Of a DNA stretch of 64,000 nucleotides, positions 44,600 through 53,976 are shown piece after piece. The translations under genes and the position numbers were made by a program. Position 1 is the stretch's first letter. Every line of letters begins with the position of its first letter. The notes beneath the pieces were generated by a model. That model searched no databases. It was not told where the DNA came from and saw only the letters and a list, made by a program, of their open reading frames with translations. This DNA comes from Corynebacterium sp. sy039 (GTDB lineage Bacteria; Actinomycetota; Actinomycetes; Mycobacteriales; Mycobacteriaceae). The stretch lies in contig NZ_CP042325.1 of the NCBI RefSeq assembly GCF_007904105.1, positions 2,046,001 through 2,110,000 of the forward strand, in the 5' to 3' direction.

Positions 44600-46101
44600 T
44601 GGGTTCACTCTTAACACTCTTTCTCGCTATCCCCCTAGCCTGTGTTGCCCTGGCGACGATACTGCCCTGGCGGTGGGCTCGTGACGGTTTAGCATTACTC
44701 ACTCCCCTTGGTACTGCCCTCGCAGGTGTCTGGCTCTTTGCTTATACGGCAGCGCATGGGATTCTGGGGCACTCCGTTGGCCTTTATATTGGTGAAGTGG
44801 CGATTACTTTCGTCGCTGATCGCTTGAGCGCCATCATGATTGTGGTGGCGTCGATAGTTACTTTTGCCTCGAATTGGTTTGCGATCGTCGCTGGTGAAAC
44901 TCTCTCGCGGTTTTATTCCGCACTCTCCCTCATGCTTCTCAGTGGTGTTATGGGTGGCTTGCTCACCGCCGATTTATTTAACTTCTTCGTTTTTATTGAG
45001 GTCATGCTGCTGCCGAGCTATGGGCTCATGGCTATGACTGGCACATGGGCACGACTATCTGCTGGACGCACTTTCGTACTGGTCAATCTCGCCACCTCTA
45101 CCCTGCTATTGATCGGCGTCTGCATTGTCTATGGGGTCAGCGGCACGGTCAATATCGCATTGCTGCGCGGTACTGCAGCAGGCAACGGACCTATGGTCGT
45201 AGCAATGGGAATCGTAGTCATTGCTTTGGTAATTAAAGCGGGTCTTTTCCCTGTGCATACCTGGCTACCGCGTTCCTATCCAGCGACGTCAGCCTCAGTG
45301 ATGGGTCTGTTCTCTGGGCTGCACACAAAAGTGGCGGTCTATATGCTGCTGCGTATCTATGTCATCATCTTTGACCTTAGCGCTCGTTGGATATGGCTGA
45401 TCACTGCCGTGTGCGTAGCATCCATGCTCGTTGGTTCTTTCGCAGGGCTTGGCGAGAACTCAATGCGCCGTGTCCTGGCTTATCAAATGGTTGGCGGTAT
45501 GCCTTTTATCGTCATTACCTTTGCATTTAGCGCAGGCACCGATAATGCAATAATGGTGCTTGCCGCCGGCATCTTCTACGCAATTCACCATATGGTTACC
45601 GTCGGCTCGCTCATCCTCACGGCGGGGGCGCTGGAAGAAACCTATGGCACTGACTTGCTCAGCCGACTCTCCGGGATAGCCAAGCGCGACCCGTGGGTAG
45701 CGGCAGTCTTTGCGGCAGGTTCCCTGTCGGTTATTGGTTTCCCGCCTTTTTCTGGACTCTGGGGCAAAGTGGGCGTTGTCCTCGGTGTTGCCGGGGCGCA
45801 TAACGAGCAAGCATGGTTTGTGCTGGCGGTGATTGCAGTGGCCAGCTTCGGCGCTTTCTTAGCTATGCTGCGACTATGGCGCACAGTCTTTTGGGGAGCA
45901 GAGATGAACCGTGAGCGAATCCCGCATAATCTACACGTCCCAGCACGTCGATTAGCTCCTGGCGCAACCCTCATTGTGGTATCTTTCCTCATGTTCTGTG
46001 CTGCCGGTTTTGTGGTCGACAGTACCCAGGGCGCAGCTCGGGACTTGCTCAATACCAAAGATTACGCACAAGCAGTATTGTCCCAGGAAGGAGCCCACTG
46101 A
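44599..46101 (+). CDS. mrpD: Na+/H+ antiporter subunit D
   Basis: 500 residues, NuoN/L-like with about 14 membrane helices. The conserved Glu is in FNFFVFIEVMLLPSYGLM, and the Lys region in VIKAGLFPVHTWLPRSYPA and GLHTKVAVYMLLRI. With MrpA it is thought to form the proton and cation channels of the antiporter. Confidence 0.94.
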   Translation: MGSLLTLFLAIPLACVALATILPWRWARDGLALLTPLGTALAGVWLFAYTAAHGILGHSVGLYIGEVAITFVADRLSAIMIVVASIVTFASNWFAIVAGETLSRFYSALSLMLLSGVMGGLLTADLFNFFVFIEVMLLPSYGLMAMTGTWARLSAGRTFVLVNLATSTLLLIGVCIVYGVSGTVNIALLRGTAAGNGPMVVAMGIVVIALVIKAGLFPVHTWLPRSYPATSASVMGLFSGLHTKVAVYMLLRIYVIIFDLSARWIWLITAVCVASMLVGSFAGLGENSMRRVLAYQMVGGMPFIVITFAFSAGTDNAIMVLAAGIFYAIHHMVTVGSLILTAGALEETYGTDLLSRLSGIAKRDPWVAAVFAAGSLSVIGFPPFSGLWGKVGVVLGVAGAHNEQAWFVLAVIAVASFGAFLAMLRLWRTVFWGAEMNRERIPHNLHVPARRLAPGATLIVVSFLMFCAAGFVVDSTQGAARDLLNTKDYAQAVLSQEGAH

Positions 46102-46102
46102 G

Positions 46103-46489
46103 GTGAAAAAAATTCCGCATTTCTTTGGTTATGCCTTGTGGCTTATCTGGCAGATCATTCTCGCCACCTGGGTGGTTACCTGGGATGTGCTCACTGGCTC
46201 TAAAAAAGTTGATCCCTGCGTCGTGCATTATCCGCTGCGGGTCACTACCCCCGGTTATCTCACCGCTTTCTCAGCGTCTATCACCATTACCCCGGGCACG
46301 TTGTCACTCTCTTTTATCGACGACACCCACCTTGCAGTTCATGCAGTACACGGCAGCAATCCACAAGAGGTACTTGCTGATCTTGCGCATATGGAAGAAA
46401 AACTCGCGCCACATATTCGTGGCATCAAACACGACCTCGACCAAGCCCCCGTTTTCTATCCTGCACCAACCCCAGGAGAACACCACTAA
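46103..46489 (+). CDS. mrpE: Na+/H+ antiporter subunit E
   Basis: 128 residues from GTG 46103, one base after the mrpD stop, with AGGAAGGAG 9 bases before. It has two N-terminal helices (FFGYALWLIWQIILATWVVTWDVLT) and a soluble domain with ANSITITPGTLSLS-type sequence (FSASITITPGTLSLSFID). The longer upstream frame lies within mrpD and is not used. Confidence 0.92.
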   Translation: MKKIPHFFGYALWLIWQIILATWVVTWDVLTGSKKVDPCVVHYPLRVTTPGYLTAFSASITITPGTLSLSFIDDTHLAVHAVHGSNPQEVLADLAHMEEKLAPHIRGIKHDLDQAPVFYPAPTPGEHH

Positions 46490-46764
46490 TGTCTACTTTT
46501 CTCACCTATGCGCTCTATGTATCTTTTGCCATGATTGCGCTTTCGCTACTGCTCTGCTTACTGTTGATGCTCAAAACTAAAGATCAGCTCAGCATTGCGG
46601 TTATTGCCGATATGCTGTTCTATGCCATGATCGGCTGCTATATCGTGTGGTCATTTTTTGGTCGCACCCAGATTGCCTATGAGGTGATTTTCCTGGCAGC
46701 GATCGTCGGCGGCACACTACCGACGATCTCCGTAGCTCGTATTATCTCCAAGGGGCGCAGATAA
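46489..46764 (+). CDS. mrpF: Na+/H+ antiporter subunit F
   Basis: 91 residues with three membrane helices (LYVSFAMIALSLLLCLLLML, IADMLFYAMIGCYIVWSFF, VIFLAAIVGGTLPTISVARI), the MrpF topology. The start overlaps the mrpE stop by one base. Confidence 0.92.
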   Translation: MSTFLTYALYVSFAMIALSLLLCLLLMLKTKDQLSIAVIADMLFYAMIGCYIVWSFFGRTQIAYEVIFLAAIVGGTLPTISVARIISKGRR

Positions 46765-47052
46765 ATGATATTAGAAATTATTGCTGCACTATGTGCGATA
46801 CTCGCAGGGATATTGATGCTCACCACTGCCATTGCACTATGGCGCGCACCTGATGCCTTAAGCAGAGTAAACCTTTTAGGACCTGCCACTGGCGTGGCTG
46901 TACCTGCGCTTATTGTGGCTAAGCTGTGCGTCGACGGTGGTAGCGTTGGGGAGATCATTCGCGGTATCCTTGCCATTTGTGCTTTTTGGGTTGTGCTCGC
47001 GATTGGTTCCTTTATCATGGGGCGCTCGCTTTATGGGCTTACTCAGGATTAG
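46765..47052 (+). CDS. mrpG: Na+/H+ antiporter subunit G
   Basis: 95 residues with three membrane helices and the MrpG signature LWRAPDALSRVNLLGPATGVAVPAL. It follows mrpF directly (TAAATG). It completes an A(B)-C-D-E-F-G set, so the antiporter should be functional. Confidence 0.92.
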   Translation: MILEIIAALCAILAGILMLTTAIALWRAPDALSRVNLLGPATGVAVPALIVAKLCVDGGSVGEIIRGILAICAFWVVLAIGSFIMGRSLYGLTQD

Positions 47053-47063
47053 GATAAGAAAAC

Positions 47064-48053
47064 ATGACTGATGATCTCGTCGCTTTGACGATAAAAGCAT
47101 CGGGTATCCACCCCTCTACGTCGCGCGCAATAATTATTGACGCGCTCAGCTTTGATGAGGACGGACAAGAAGTAGGGCGATTCTACGCAGTGCTCAACCC
47201 AGGCACTGACCCAGGGCCGACACATCTGCATGGGCTCAGCCATGAACAAGTACAGCACGGAAAAAGATTTTCCCATATCCTCAAACCACTCGGGCGCTTT
47301 ATCGACGGCAAAACACTCATCGTGCATAATGCGCCAACCACATGGGGATTTATTGTTTCGGAGGCGCGTCGAGCAATGAGTAGCGCCGCCAGAGCAAACC
47401 GCGCGCGAGGCAGAAATAGGCGACGCCAGCGAGTAGGTCATATCCCCGTGCCAGAAAAAATCATTGACACCCTCGCTACTGCCCGCAGGCAAGGACTGGA
47501 TATAGCAGACACTCGGATTCGTTCCGTAGCACAGGCACTCGGGGTGGAAAGCACTCCGGCGCACGCAAGTCTGGCACGCGCCGCACAAAAAGCAGCGGAA
47601 ACCATTAGAGAAGAAACCAGACTCTGCGCGCGCATTTACTTTGTCGAGGACGCGCGTGGTGAAGTGGTCAGCATGACCCCAGACTCACTGTGCCCCGACC
47701 GATTTGGCTTGCAACGCAGCGAGATACGCGTCGATGCCATGAACGCACCACGCCCCTTTACCAACCCCGGGGTCTACAGCACCACCACTGGATTAGTGCA
47801 AGGAATGGAAGTAGTAATCACCCCAGAGATTACTGCTGATCCCGATGAGCTTATTGCCGCCGCCGTACGCGAAGGGCTTGCCTACTCCGAAAAAATTACG
47901 CGCGCATCCAGCGTGGTGGTCTGCAATAAAAAAGCAGATTGGACGGGCAAAGCCATGCACGCTATGCGCAAAGGAATTCCGCTGCTCAGCGACACAGAGT
48001 TCCTCGACGCAGTCACACAGGTCGCCCCTGGGGTTTTGGTACATGATAGTTAG
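47064..48053 (+). CDS. Catalytically degenerate DnaQ-like exonuclease domain with BRCT-like C-terminus
   Basis: 329 residues with the fold of DNA polymerase III epsilon/DEDDh exonucleases (Rv3711c position). The key residues are gone: the first motif, normally DxE, is VALTIKASG; the HNAxFD motif is HNAPTTWGF (Phe92 and Asp93 both Thr); and the last motif His167 lacks its Asp (Arg172). The C-terminal part, GLVQGMEVVITPEITADPDE then SSVVVCNKKADWTGKAMHAM, looks like a BRCT fold. An Arg-rich stretch (ANRARGRNRRRQR) sits between. It starts 12 bases after mrpG and may be cotranscribed. A scaffold or DNA-binding role is likelier than nuclease. Confidence 0.8.
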   Translation: MTDDLVALTIKASGIHPSTSRAIIIDALSFDEDGQEVGRFYAVLNPGTDPGPTHLHGLSHEQVQHGKRFSHILKPLGRFIDGKTLIVHNAPTTWGFIVSEARRAMSSAARANRARGRNRRRQRVGHIPVPEKIIDTLATARRQGLDIADTRIRSVAQALGVESTPAHASLARAAQKAAETIREETRLCARIYFVEDARGEVVSMTPDSLCPDRFGLQRSEIRVDAMNAPRPFTNPGVYSTTTGLVQGMEVVITPEITADPDELIAAAVREGLAYSEKITRASSVVVCNKKADWTGKAMHAMRKGIPLLSDTEFLDAVTQVAPGVLVHDS

Positions 48054-48079
48054 CTTTTCGGCGACTACACTTAGCGAGC

Positions 48080-49357
48080 ATGAGTTCATCTCTTTTTCAA
48101 CGAGCACGTACTGAACTTGCGATACGTGCAGCACAATTAGCCACCGTTGCTTCTCGAGCAACAGGGCGCGGATCAGGCGGCATGATCGGCGGGTTAGTTG
48201 CCGAAAAAATTGATCCCGATATTATGCGCTCACTGGGCAATGATCGCCCAGTCGCCATTGTGACTGGCACGAATGGTAAATCTACTACCACTCGAATGCT
48301 TGCCCGTGCCGTGCGTAGCGCACACAGTGTTGCCACCAATGAGGGGGGCGACAACATGGATGCAGGCATCATCTCTGCACTGCTGGCAGGAAAAAATGCC
48401 AGCCATATTGTGCTAGAAGTAGATGAGTTGCACGTGCCTGCCGTCGCGAGGCGGCTCAAACCACAGTGTTTGGTATTGCTGAATCTTTCTAGGGATCAGC
48501 TCGATCGCGTTGGTGAAATCAACAAAATTGAGCGTGCGCTGCGGGATTGTGTTGCGGAAAATCCACAGATGACCGTCGTCGCTAATTGCGACGATGTTCT
48601 GGTCACTTCCGTCGCCCTAGAGGCACAGCACGTGGTGTGGGTTTCTGCTGGTGCTGGCTGGTTTGGCGACGCGGTTTCCTGCCCACGCACTGGTGGGCAT
48701 ATTGTGCATGAAAAGCCGCATTGGTATGCGGCAAAACCACTAGAGTCAGGCGCACGGTTCGAGCGCCCACAGCCTGATTGGGCAATCGATCACGATGGCG
48801 TGCACAGTCCTGGTGGCGCAACCACTGCCTTGGAATTAAAATTGCCGGGGCAAGCGAATAGAGGAAATGCCACCCAGGCCATTGCCGCAGCTGTGGAATG
48901 CTTTGACATTGGGCTAGCGCAGGCTGTTCAGGCAGTGGCAGAAGTCGACGATGTGGCTGGTCGCTATTCCACGTACACGCTTGGAGAGCACCAAGTACAT
49001 TTATTGCTCGCTAAAAACCCTGCTGGGTGGCAGGAAGCGCTCTCTATGGTCGATCGCAGTGCTGAAGGACTGGTGATTGCGGTCAATGGGCAAGTTGCCG
49101 ATGGCGAGGATCTTTCTTGGCTCTGGGATGTGCAATTCGAGGATCTCGCCCAGCTCGATGTCAAAGCAGCTGGGGAACGCGGCACTGACCTAGCAGTACG
49201 CCTGACCTATGCCTCCGTGCACCATGAATTAGTCAAGGACCCGCTCAAAGCTATCCGCGCCTGCCCGCCTGGGCGCGTGGAGGTGTTGGCAAATTACACG
49301 GCTTTCCGCGATCTCAAAAAAGCAATCGACCATGAGCTAAAGGAGAAGAACTCATGA
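48080..49357 (+). CDS. murT: MurT, lipid II isoglutaminyl synthase ligase subunit
   Basis: 425 residues. Mur-ligase ATP site TGTNGKST is at 62-69, and the DUF1727 C-terminal domain includes VHHELVKDPLKAIRACPPGRVEVLANYTAF. With GatD it amidates the D-Glu of lipid II. The central zinc ribbon, usually four cysteines, is degenerate: CPRTGGH at 201 keeps one Cys and WYAAKP (215-220) lacks the second pair. A TACACT -10-like element 10 bases before the ATG and no good ribosome site suggest a leaderless message. Confidence 0.9.
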   Translation: MSSSLFQRARTELAIRAAQLATVASRATGRGSGGMIGGLVAEKIDPDIMRSLGNDRPVAIVTGTNGKSTTTRMLARAVRSAHSVATNEGGDNMDAGIISALLAGKNASHIVLEVDELHVPAVARRLKPQCLVLLNLSRDQLDRVGEINKIERALRDCVAENPQMTVVANCDDVLVTSVALEAQHVVWVSAGAGWFGDAVSCPRTGGHIVHEKPHWYAAKPLESGARFERPQPDWAIDHDGVHSPGGATTALELKLPGQANRGNATQAIAAAVECFDIGLAQAVQAVAEVDDVAGRYSTYTLGEHQVHLLLAKNPAGWQEALSMVDRSAEGLVIAVNGQVADGEDLSWLWDVQFEDLAQLDVKAAGERGTDLAVRLTYASVHHELVKDPLKAIRACPPGRVEVLANYTAFRDLKKAIDHELKEKNS

Positions 49358-50088
49358 GTACCTTGTCCATTGGTTTAGTATTGCCCGATGTACTAGGCAC
49401 CTATGGCGACGACGGTAATGCCCTGGTGCTGCGCCAACGCGCCAGAATGCGTGGCATTGATGCCGAGATTGTCACTGTTCACCTTGGTCAAGCAGTGCCC
49501 GAGCACCTGGATCTCTACTGCCTTGGCGGCGGCGAGGACACTGCACAGATTTTGGCAGTTGAGCACTTGGCCAAGGAGAAAGGCTTGCAGCGGGCGGTGC
49601 GCAATAATGCGCCAGTGTTGGCTATTTGCGCTGGGTTTCAGATCCTCGGCGAGTCGTTTAGGGCAGGTGGCAAAATTATTGATGGTTTGGGGCTTATCGA
49701 CGCCACCACAGTGTCTATGCAGCGGCGTGCTATTGGCGAAGTGCGTTCCACCCCCGCACTGAGCGAATTATCCGAACCGCTGACTGGTTTTGAGAACCAC
49801 ATGGGTGCCACTATTTTAGGTGCCGACGCCACTGCGCTGGGTACGGTGAGCAAAGGAATTGGCAACGCCGACGCCTACGCGGTGGAAGAAACCGGCGCAC
49901 CTAGTGAGCAGAAAGTAGCCGAGGGCGCTATTCAAGGTAGCGTTTTGGGCACCTATATGCATGGTCCTGTTTTGGCTCGAAACCCTGAGCTTGCGGATTT
50001 GTTATTGGCGCGCGCCTTGGGTACGCACCTTGAACCTTTGGATTTGCCGGTGGTAGACCAATTGCGTAAAGAGCGCTTGGCTCAATAA
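49354..50088 (+). CDS. gatD: GatD, lipid II glutamine amidotransferase subunit
   Basis: 244 residues, class I CobB/CobQ-like glutaminase. The nucleophile is Cys92 in LAICAGFQILGE, and the catalytic His is in LGTYMHGPVLARNP. It supplies ammonia to MurT. It overlaps murT by four bases (ATGA), so the two subunits are translated together. The bidirectional terminator at 50090 ends the operon. Confidence 0.92.
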   Translation: MSTLSIGLVLPDVLGTYGDDGNALVLRQRARMRGIDAEIVTVHLGQAVPEHLDLYCLGGGEDTAQILAVEHLAKEKGLQRAVRNNAPVLAICAGFQILGESFRAGGKIIDGLGLIDATTVSMQRRAIGEVRSTPALSELSEPLTGFENHMGATILGADATALGTVSKGIGNADAYAVEETGAPSEQKVAEGAIQGSVLGTYMHGPVLARNPELADLLLARALGTHLEPLDLPVVDQLRKERLAQ

Positions 50089-50089
50089 G

Positions 50090-50117
50090 AAAAGCTCCAG
50101 GTTTCCCTGGAGCTTTT
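50090..50117. terminator. Bidirectional terminator between gatD and putA
   Basis: AAAAGCTCCAGG-N4-CCTGGAGCTTTT: a 12-bp perfect stem with A and T tracts on both sides, lying 2 bases after gatD and 4 before the putA stop. Confidence 0.92.
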
Positions 50118-50120
50118 GTG

Positions 50121-53100
50121 TTACTTTTGCAAAACGCCGAAGCGGTGGCGGGTTGTGGATACTGCCTGTTCTAGGAGGAAGTACAGCAACTCACGACGGC
50201 CGTCGGCAAGCACTGGCGCATCGAGAATCACAGAGGAAGACTCCACGGCACTGCTGTAGAGCTGCTCAGGTACCTCGCCAATGGCACGAATGCGTTGGAA
50301 GGAGGTGCCTGCAACACTAGCTGCGAACTCTTCATCAGAAATGACCTCTACTGGCACTGGTAGCTGCTCAGCTACCTCAGCAGCTGCTGAGAATACAGTT
50401 TCGGTGCCGCTGAGTTGCGCCGCCAATTTCAGGCGCAGAATCTCCACTGCACGAGCGCCTGCACCAACGCGTACTTTAAGTGGCGCAAGCAATGGGCGGT
50501 AGCGGAATACATTGGACTCGCTACGTAGCGCGGTGCGGTCATGTTCTACTCCGAACTCTTCACGCCATGCGATTGCGTCGAGACGCGCAGCTGCGTCGAG
50601 GAAAGCGCGATCTTCTTCGCTAAGCTCGACTTGGCGAGTAAGCTCACGCAAGGTACGTGCGATTTCTGGATCCAAGGTAGTAGCTGGGATATTGTCCAAG
50701 TCGCCGTCGCGCCATGTACCCTGCTGGGCTACGTAGTTTGGTCCGCCTGCTTTCGCACCTTGGCCAATGGCGGAGTTCTTCCAGCCGCCGAAGGATTGGC
50801 GTTGCACGATTGCGCCAGTGATACCACGGTTGATATAAGCGTTACCCACCTCAACGTGCTCACGCCAATATGCGATTTCTTCTTCGTCGAGAGAGTGCAA
50901 GCCGCCAGTGAGTCCGTATCCTGTGGCGTTTTGGAGCTTAACGGCTTCTTCGAGAGTCTTAGCGCGCATAATGCCCAGCACTGGACCGAAGCACTCATTG
51001 GTGTGGTACCAAGAGCCTGGTGCGACGTTGTCACGCACGCCTGGTGACCATAGGGTGCCTTCTTCGTTGAGTTTCTTGGGCTGGATGAGCCATTTCTCAC
51101 CTGGCTCAAGGGTGGTCAAACCACGCAGTAGTTTTTCACCTGGAGCTTCGATGACACCATTCATGGTGGTGGTGATGTCGGTACCATAGCCGACTTTGAG
51201 GGTGTTCACTGCGTCGAGCAGCTGTCCCATGAAACGCTCTGATTCTCCTACGCTACCGACGAGGATAACCAAAGAAGCAGCGGAACATTTCTGGCCTGCG
51301 TGTCCGAATGCGGAGCGGTAAACGTCGTTCACTGCCAAATCTGGGTCGGCTGCCGGGGTGACCACAATCGCGTTCTTACCGGAAGTTTCTGCGTTGATAA
51401 CCATCTTTGGTTTCCAGCCGCGGAATAGTTTTGCGGTATCGGATGCGCCGGTGAGGATCACGGAATCGACATCTTCATGGGATACGAGCCTGCGTCCTGC
51501 TTCTGCTTCATCAGCGTTGATGAGCTGGACAAGATCGGTGTCCACACCCGCTGCTGTCAAGGCGCGGTGCACGGCTGCGATGGCTACCTCTGCACAGCGC
51601 ACTACCTGCGGCGCTGGTTTGATGATGACTGCGGAGCCAGCAGCAAGGGCGGCGAATACACCGCCGAGTGGGATTGCCACTGGGAAGTTCCACGGTGGAG
51701 TGATAACTGCCACCTTGTATGGGGTGAATACGCTTCGGCTGTGTTCAAGCGCGCGAGCTGACTCGGCGTAGTACACGGCGAAGTCGATTGCCTCAGAAAT
51801 CTCTGGGTCGGCTTCCGCGACGGTCTTGCCTGATTCATGGGTCATGACGCTGATAAGCTCGCCGCGTGCGTCGGCAAGTGCGTCGCCGATTGTCTCTAGG
51901 ATATGAGCGCGCTCTTTGGCACTTAGCGCTGCCCACTGTTGCGCCTGAGCTACTGCGGTAGCTACTGCGGTGTCGATTTCAGCAGGGTCGGTAATGACTG
52001 GCGATACCACTTCACCTGGGTCTTTGCTTAAACAATCCAGTGCCCATTCGCGGTTTTGTCCCAATGATGGGTCGGTGTCTGGTTCGTTGATGAACCCGCC
52101 AGGACGAGAATGAGACTGTCGACCGGACTCCGTCAATCGGTTCTGGGTGCGGTTAGGTCCGGCAAAAGTGCTCCAGCGGTCGCGTACTGCATTGCGGAAG
52201 CGTAGCTCTTGATCCTCGAGAGGAGTGAGGTGATCAGGACCTTCTACCTCTGGGGCGAAGAGTGCATAGAGGAAGTTTTGTTTCTCGCCATTTTCTTCCA
52301 GACGACGTACCAAGTAGGACACAGCAACGTCGAAGTCTTCTTCGTGAACCACTGGGGTGTAGAGAATAAGCCCACCGACGACTTCCTTCACTGCACGAGA
52401 TTGCGCAGGTGCCATACCCTGTAGCATCTCGATGTCGAGCTGCTTATTGACGCCACGAGCTGTGGCAAGTTCATGGGCGATGGCCACGGTGTAGAGGTTG
52501 TGCGAGGCAACACCAATGCGCACATTTTCTGCGTGTTCTGGCTGCAGAATGTAGTCCAGGAGTCGAAGATAGTTCGCATCTACTTCTTCTTTGGTGTGGT
52601 ATGGTGCTTGCTCCCAATCGTGGATTTCCGCATCAACGCGTTCCATTGAAAGGTTTGCACCCTTAACCAGGCGAATTTTAATTCCTGCACCGCCTTGCGC
52701 GCGACGCTGCTTGGCAAACTCAGCAAGTTGCACGAGTGCGTCGAAAGTATCTGGCAGATACGCCTGCAATACGATACCGGCTTCAAGGTCAAGGAATTCT
52801 TCTTCCGAGAGCAATTCGGTAAAGAGTTTGATGGTCAGGTGAAGATCCTTGTACTCCTCCATGTCCATGTTGATGAAGGCGTGTGGGCTGCGCTTTTTGG
52901 CTTCGCGGTACAGTGGACGCAAGCGGTCTTTGAGGCGTTCGGTATTGCCTTCAATATCCCAAGGATTCAATTGGGCGCACACGCTTGATGCTTTGATCGA
53001 CGCGTAGGTAACCAATGGGTTTGCCAATAGTTGACGAGTGCGCTCAAGGCGTGACTTTGCTTCTTTTTCGCCGAGCACTGCCTCACCGAGAAGGTTGAGG

Positions 53101-53579
53101 TTGAGCTGGAATCCATCAGCTTTTGCTTTGGCAAGCATTGCGTTGAGGGCTTTGCCTTCTGCGTCGAGCACAAGGTGCCCAACCATTTGGCGCATACGCT
53201 TGCGAGCCAGTGGCATAACCAGTTTTGGTGCCAGTGGTGCTACGAGAGAACCAGCGGTTACTAATCCTTTGTCGATTGCGCCGATGAAGTCAGGGAGAGT
53301 TGAGCCTTCGGCGAAGGGACTAGCGAGCCGACTCAGTTCTTTTGCAGCAACTTTATTGTCTTCAGGGCGTGCTACGCGGTCGACGAATCCCATGGTGAAT
53401 TGGATGCCGTCGGCGTCGCGTACCAAAGCCGCAAGCTGTTCGGTGGACTGTGCTTCTTTTTTAGAGGCAGCGTTATTGGTTACCGCTAACCATTCTTGAG
53501 CACGGACAACTGCTTTTTCGACAACATTGTCAAGATCTGCTGCATTAGCAATAGGGGTATTTGCAGGAGTAGTCATCAT
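50121..53579 (-). CDS. putA: Bifunctional proline dehydrogenase/P5C dehydrogenase
   Basis: About 1152 residues. N-terminal proline dehydrogenase barrel includes IRLVKGANLSMERV and LEMLQGMAPAQSRAV-type FAD motifs. The C-terminal aldehyde dehydrogenase part holds TPPWNFPVAIPLGGV, NAETSGKNAIVV and catalytic Cys in FGHAGQKCSAASLV. Together they oxidise proline to glutamate. No N-terminal ribbon-helix-helix repressor domain is present, so it is the short type. ATG 53591, 53579 or 53576 may start it; none has a strong ribosome site. A 385-bp region upstream must contain its promoter. Confidence 0.94.
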   Translation of the reverse strand: MMTTPANTPIANAADLDNVVEKAVVRAQEWLAVTNNAASKKEAQSTEQLAALVRDADGIQFTMGFVDRVARPEDNKVAAKELSRLASPFAEGSTLPDFIGAIDKGLVTAGSLVAPLAPKLVMPLARKRMRQMVGHLVLDAEGKALNAMLAKAKADGFQLNLNLLGEAVLGEKEAKSRLERTRQLLANPLVTYASIKASSVCAQLNPWDIEGNTERLKDRLRPLYREAKKRSPHAFINMDMEEYKDLHLTIKLFTELLSEEEFLDLEAGIVLQAYLPDTFDALVQLAEFAKQRRAQGGAGIKIRLVKGANLSMERVDAEIHDWEQAPYHTKEEVDANYLRLLDYILQPEHAENVRIGVASHNLYTVAIAHELATARGVNKQLDIEMLQGMAPAQSRAVKEVVGGLILYTPVVHEEDFDVAVSYLVRRLEENGEKQNFLYALFAPEVEGPDHLTPLEDQELRFRNAVRDRWSTFAGPNRTQNRLTESGRQSHSRPGGFINEPDTDPSLGQNREWALDCLSKDPGEVVSPVITDPAEIDTAVATAVAQAQQWAALSAKERAHILETIGDALADARGELISVMTHESGKTVAEADPEISEAIDFAVYYAESARALEHSRSVFTPYKVAVITPPWNFPVAIPLGGVFAALAAGSAVIIKPAPQVVRCAEVAIAAVHRALTAAGVDTDLVQLINADEAEAGRRLVSHEDVDSVILTGASDTAKLFRGWKPKMVINAETSGKNAIVVTPAADPDLAVNDVYRSAFGHAGQKCSAASLVILVGSVGESERFMGQLLDAVNTLKVGYGTDITTTMNGVIEAPGEKLLRGLTTLEPGEKWLIQPKKLNEEGTLWSPGVRDNVAPGSWYHTNECFGPVLGIMRAKTLEEAVKLQNATGYGLTGGLHSLDEEEIAYWREHVEVGNAYINRGITGAIVQRQSFGGWKNSAIGQGAKAGGPNYVAQQGTWRDGDLDNIPATTLDPEIARTLRELTRQVELSEEDRAFLDAAARLDAIAWREEFGVEHDRTALRSESNVFRYRPLLAPLKVRVGAGARAVEILRLKLAAQLSGTETVFSAAAEVAEQLPVPVEVISDEEFAASVAGTSFQRIRAIGEVPEQLYSSAVESSSVILDAPVLADGRRELLYFLLEQAVSTTRHRFGVLQK

Positions 53580-53591
53580 TATTTCTTTCAT

Positions 53592-53976
53592 GAACTAATG
53601 TACATTCACTGGCACTGTGCCACGGCAGCATGAACTGCTGGCATAGTTGAAGTGAAATGTGAATAAAACTGATGGTGATACCGGCAAGGAGTGCCTGGGT
53701 ATCAAGATTTTGCTAAGAAATGTTAGACAACAGGTGGGCGATCAGAGACATGACGTTCACGGTCACGAGTGTTCACTAGCGCCAGCCTCTCTTTCAGTAC
53801 CCGAATTATCAACCTTCGGTGATAAGTACACACGAATTGAGGTGAGTATAAGCAGCAATAGAGAACTCAAACAACACACAGAACTCACCCTTGCCTTATT
53901 TTTACCCCCGCACAACAAAAACACGCAGTTAAATGGCGTTTCCACTCAAAGGTGATGGTGTAAAAATACCCCCAAA
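53592..53976. other. 385-bp gap between putA and recR
   Basis: No credible gene. It holds the putA promoter and the 3' end of the dnaX-ybaB-recR operon. I see GTTCAC repeats near 53754-53777 (GTTCACGGTCACGAGTGTTCAC), a possible regulator site, but no intrinsic terminator directly behind recR. Confidence 0.4.

Noticed and set aside
53659..53955. 98-residue open frame in the putA-recR gap
   Set aside because: No ribosome site and no recognisable domain; composition looks random.
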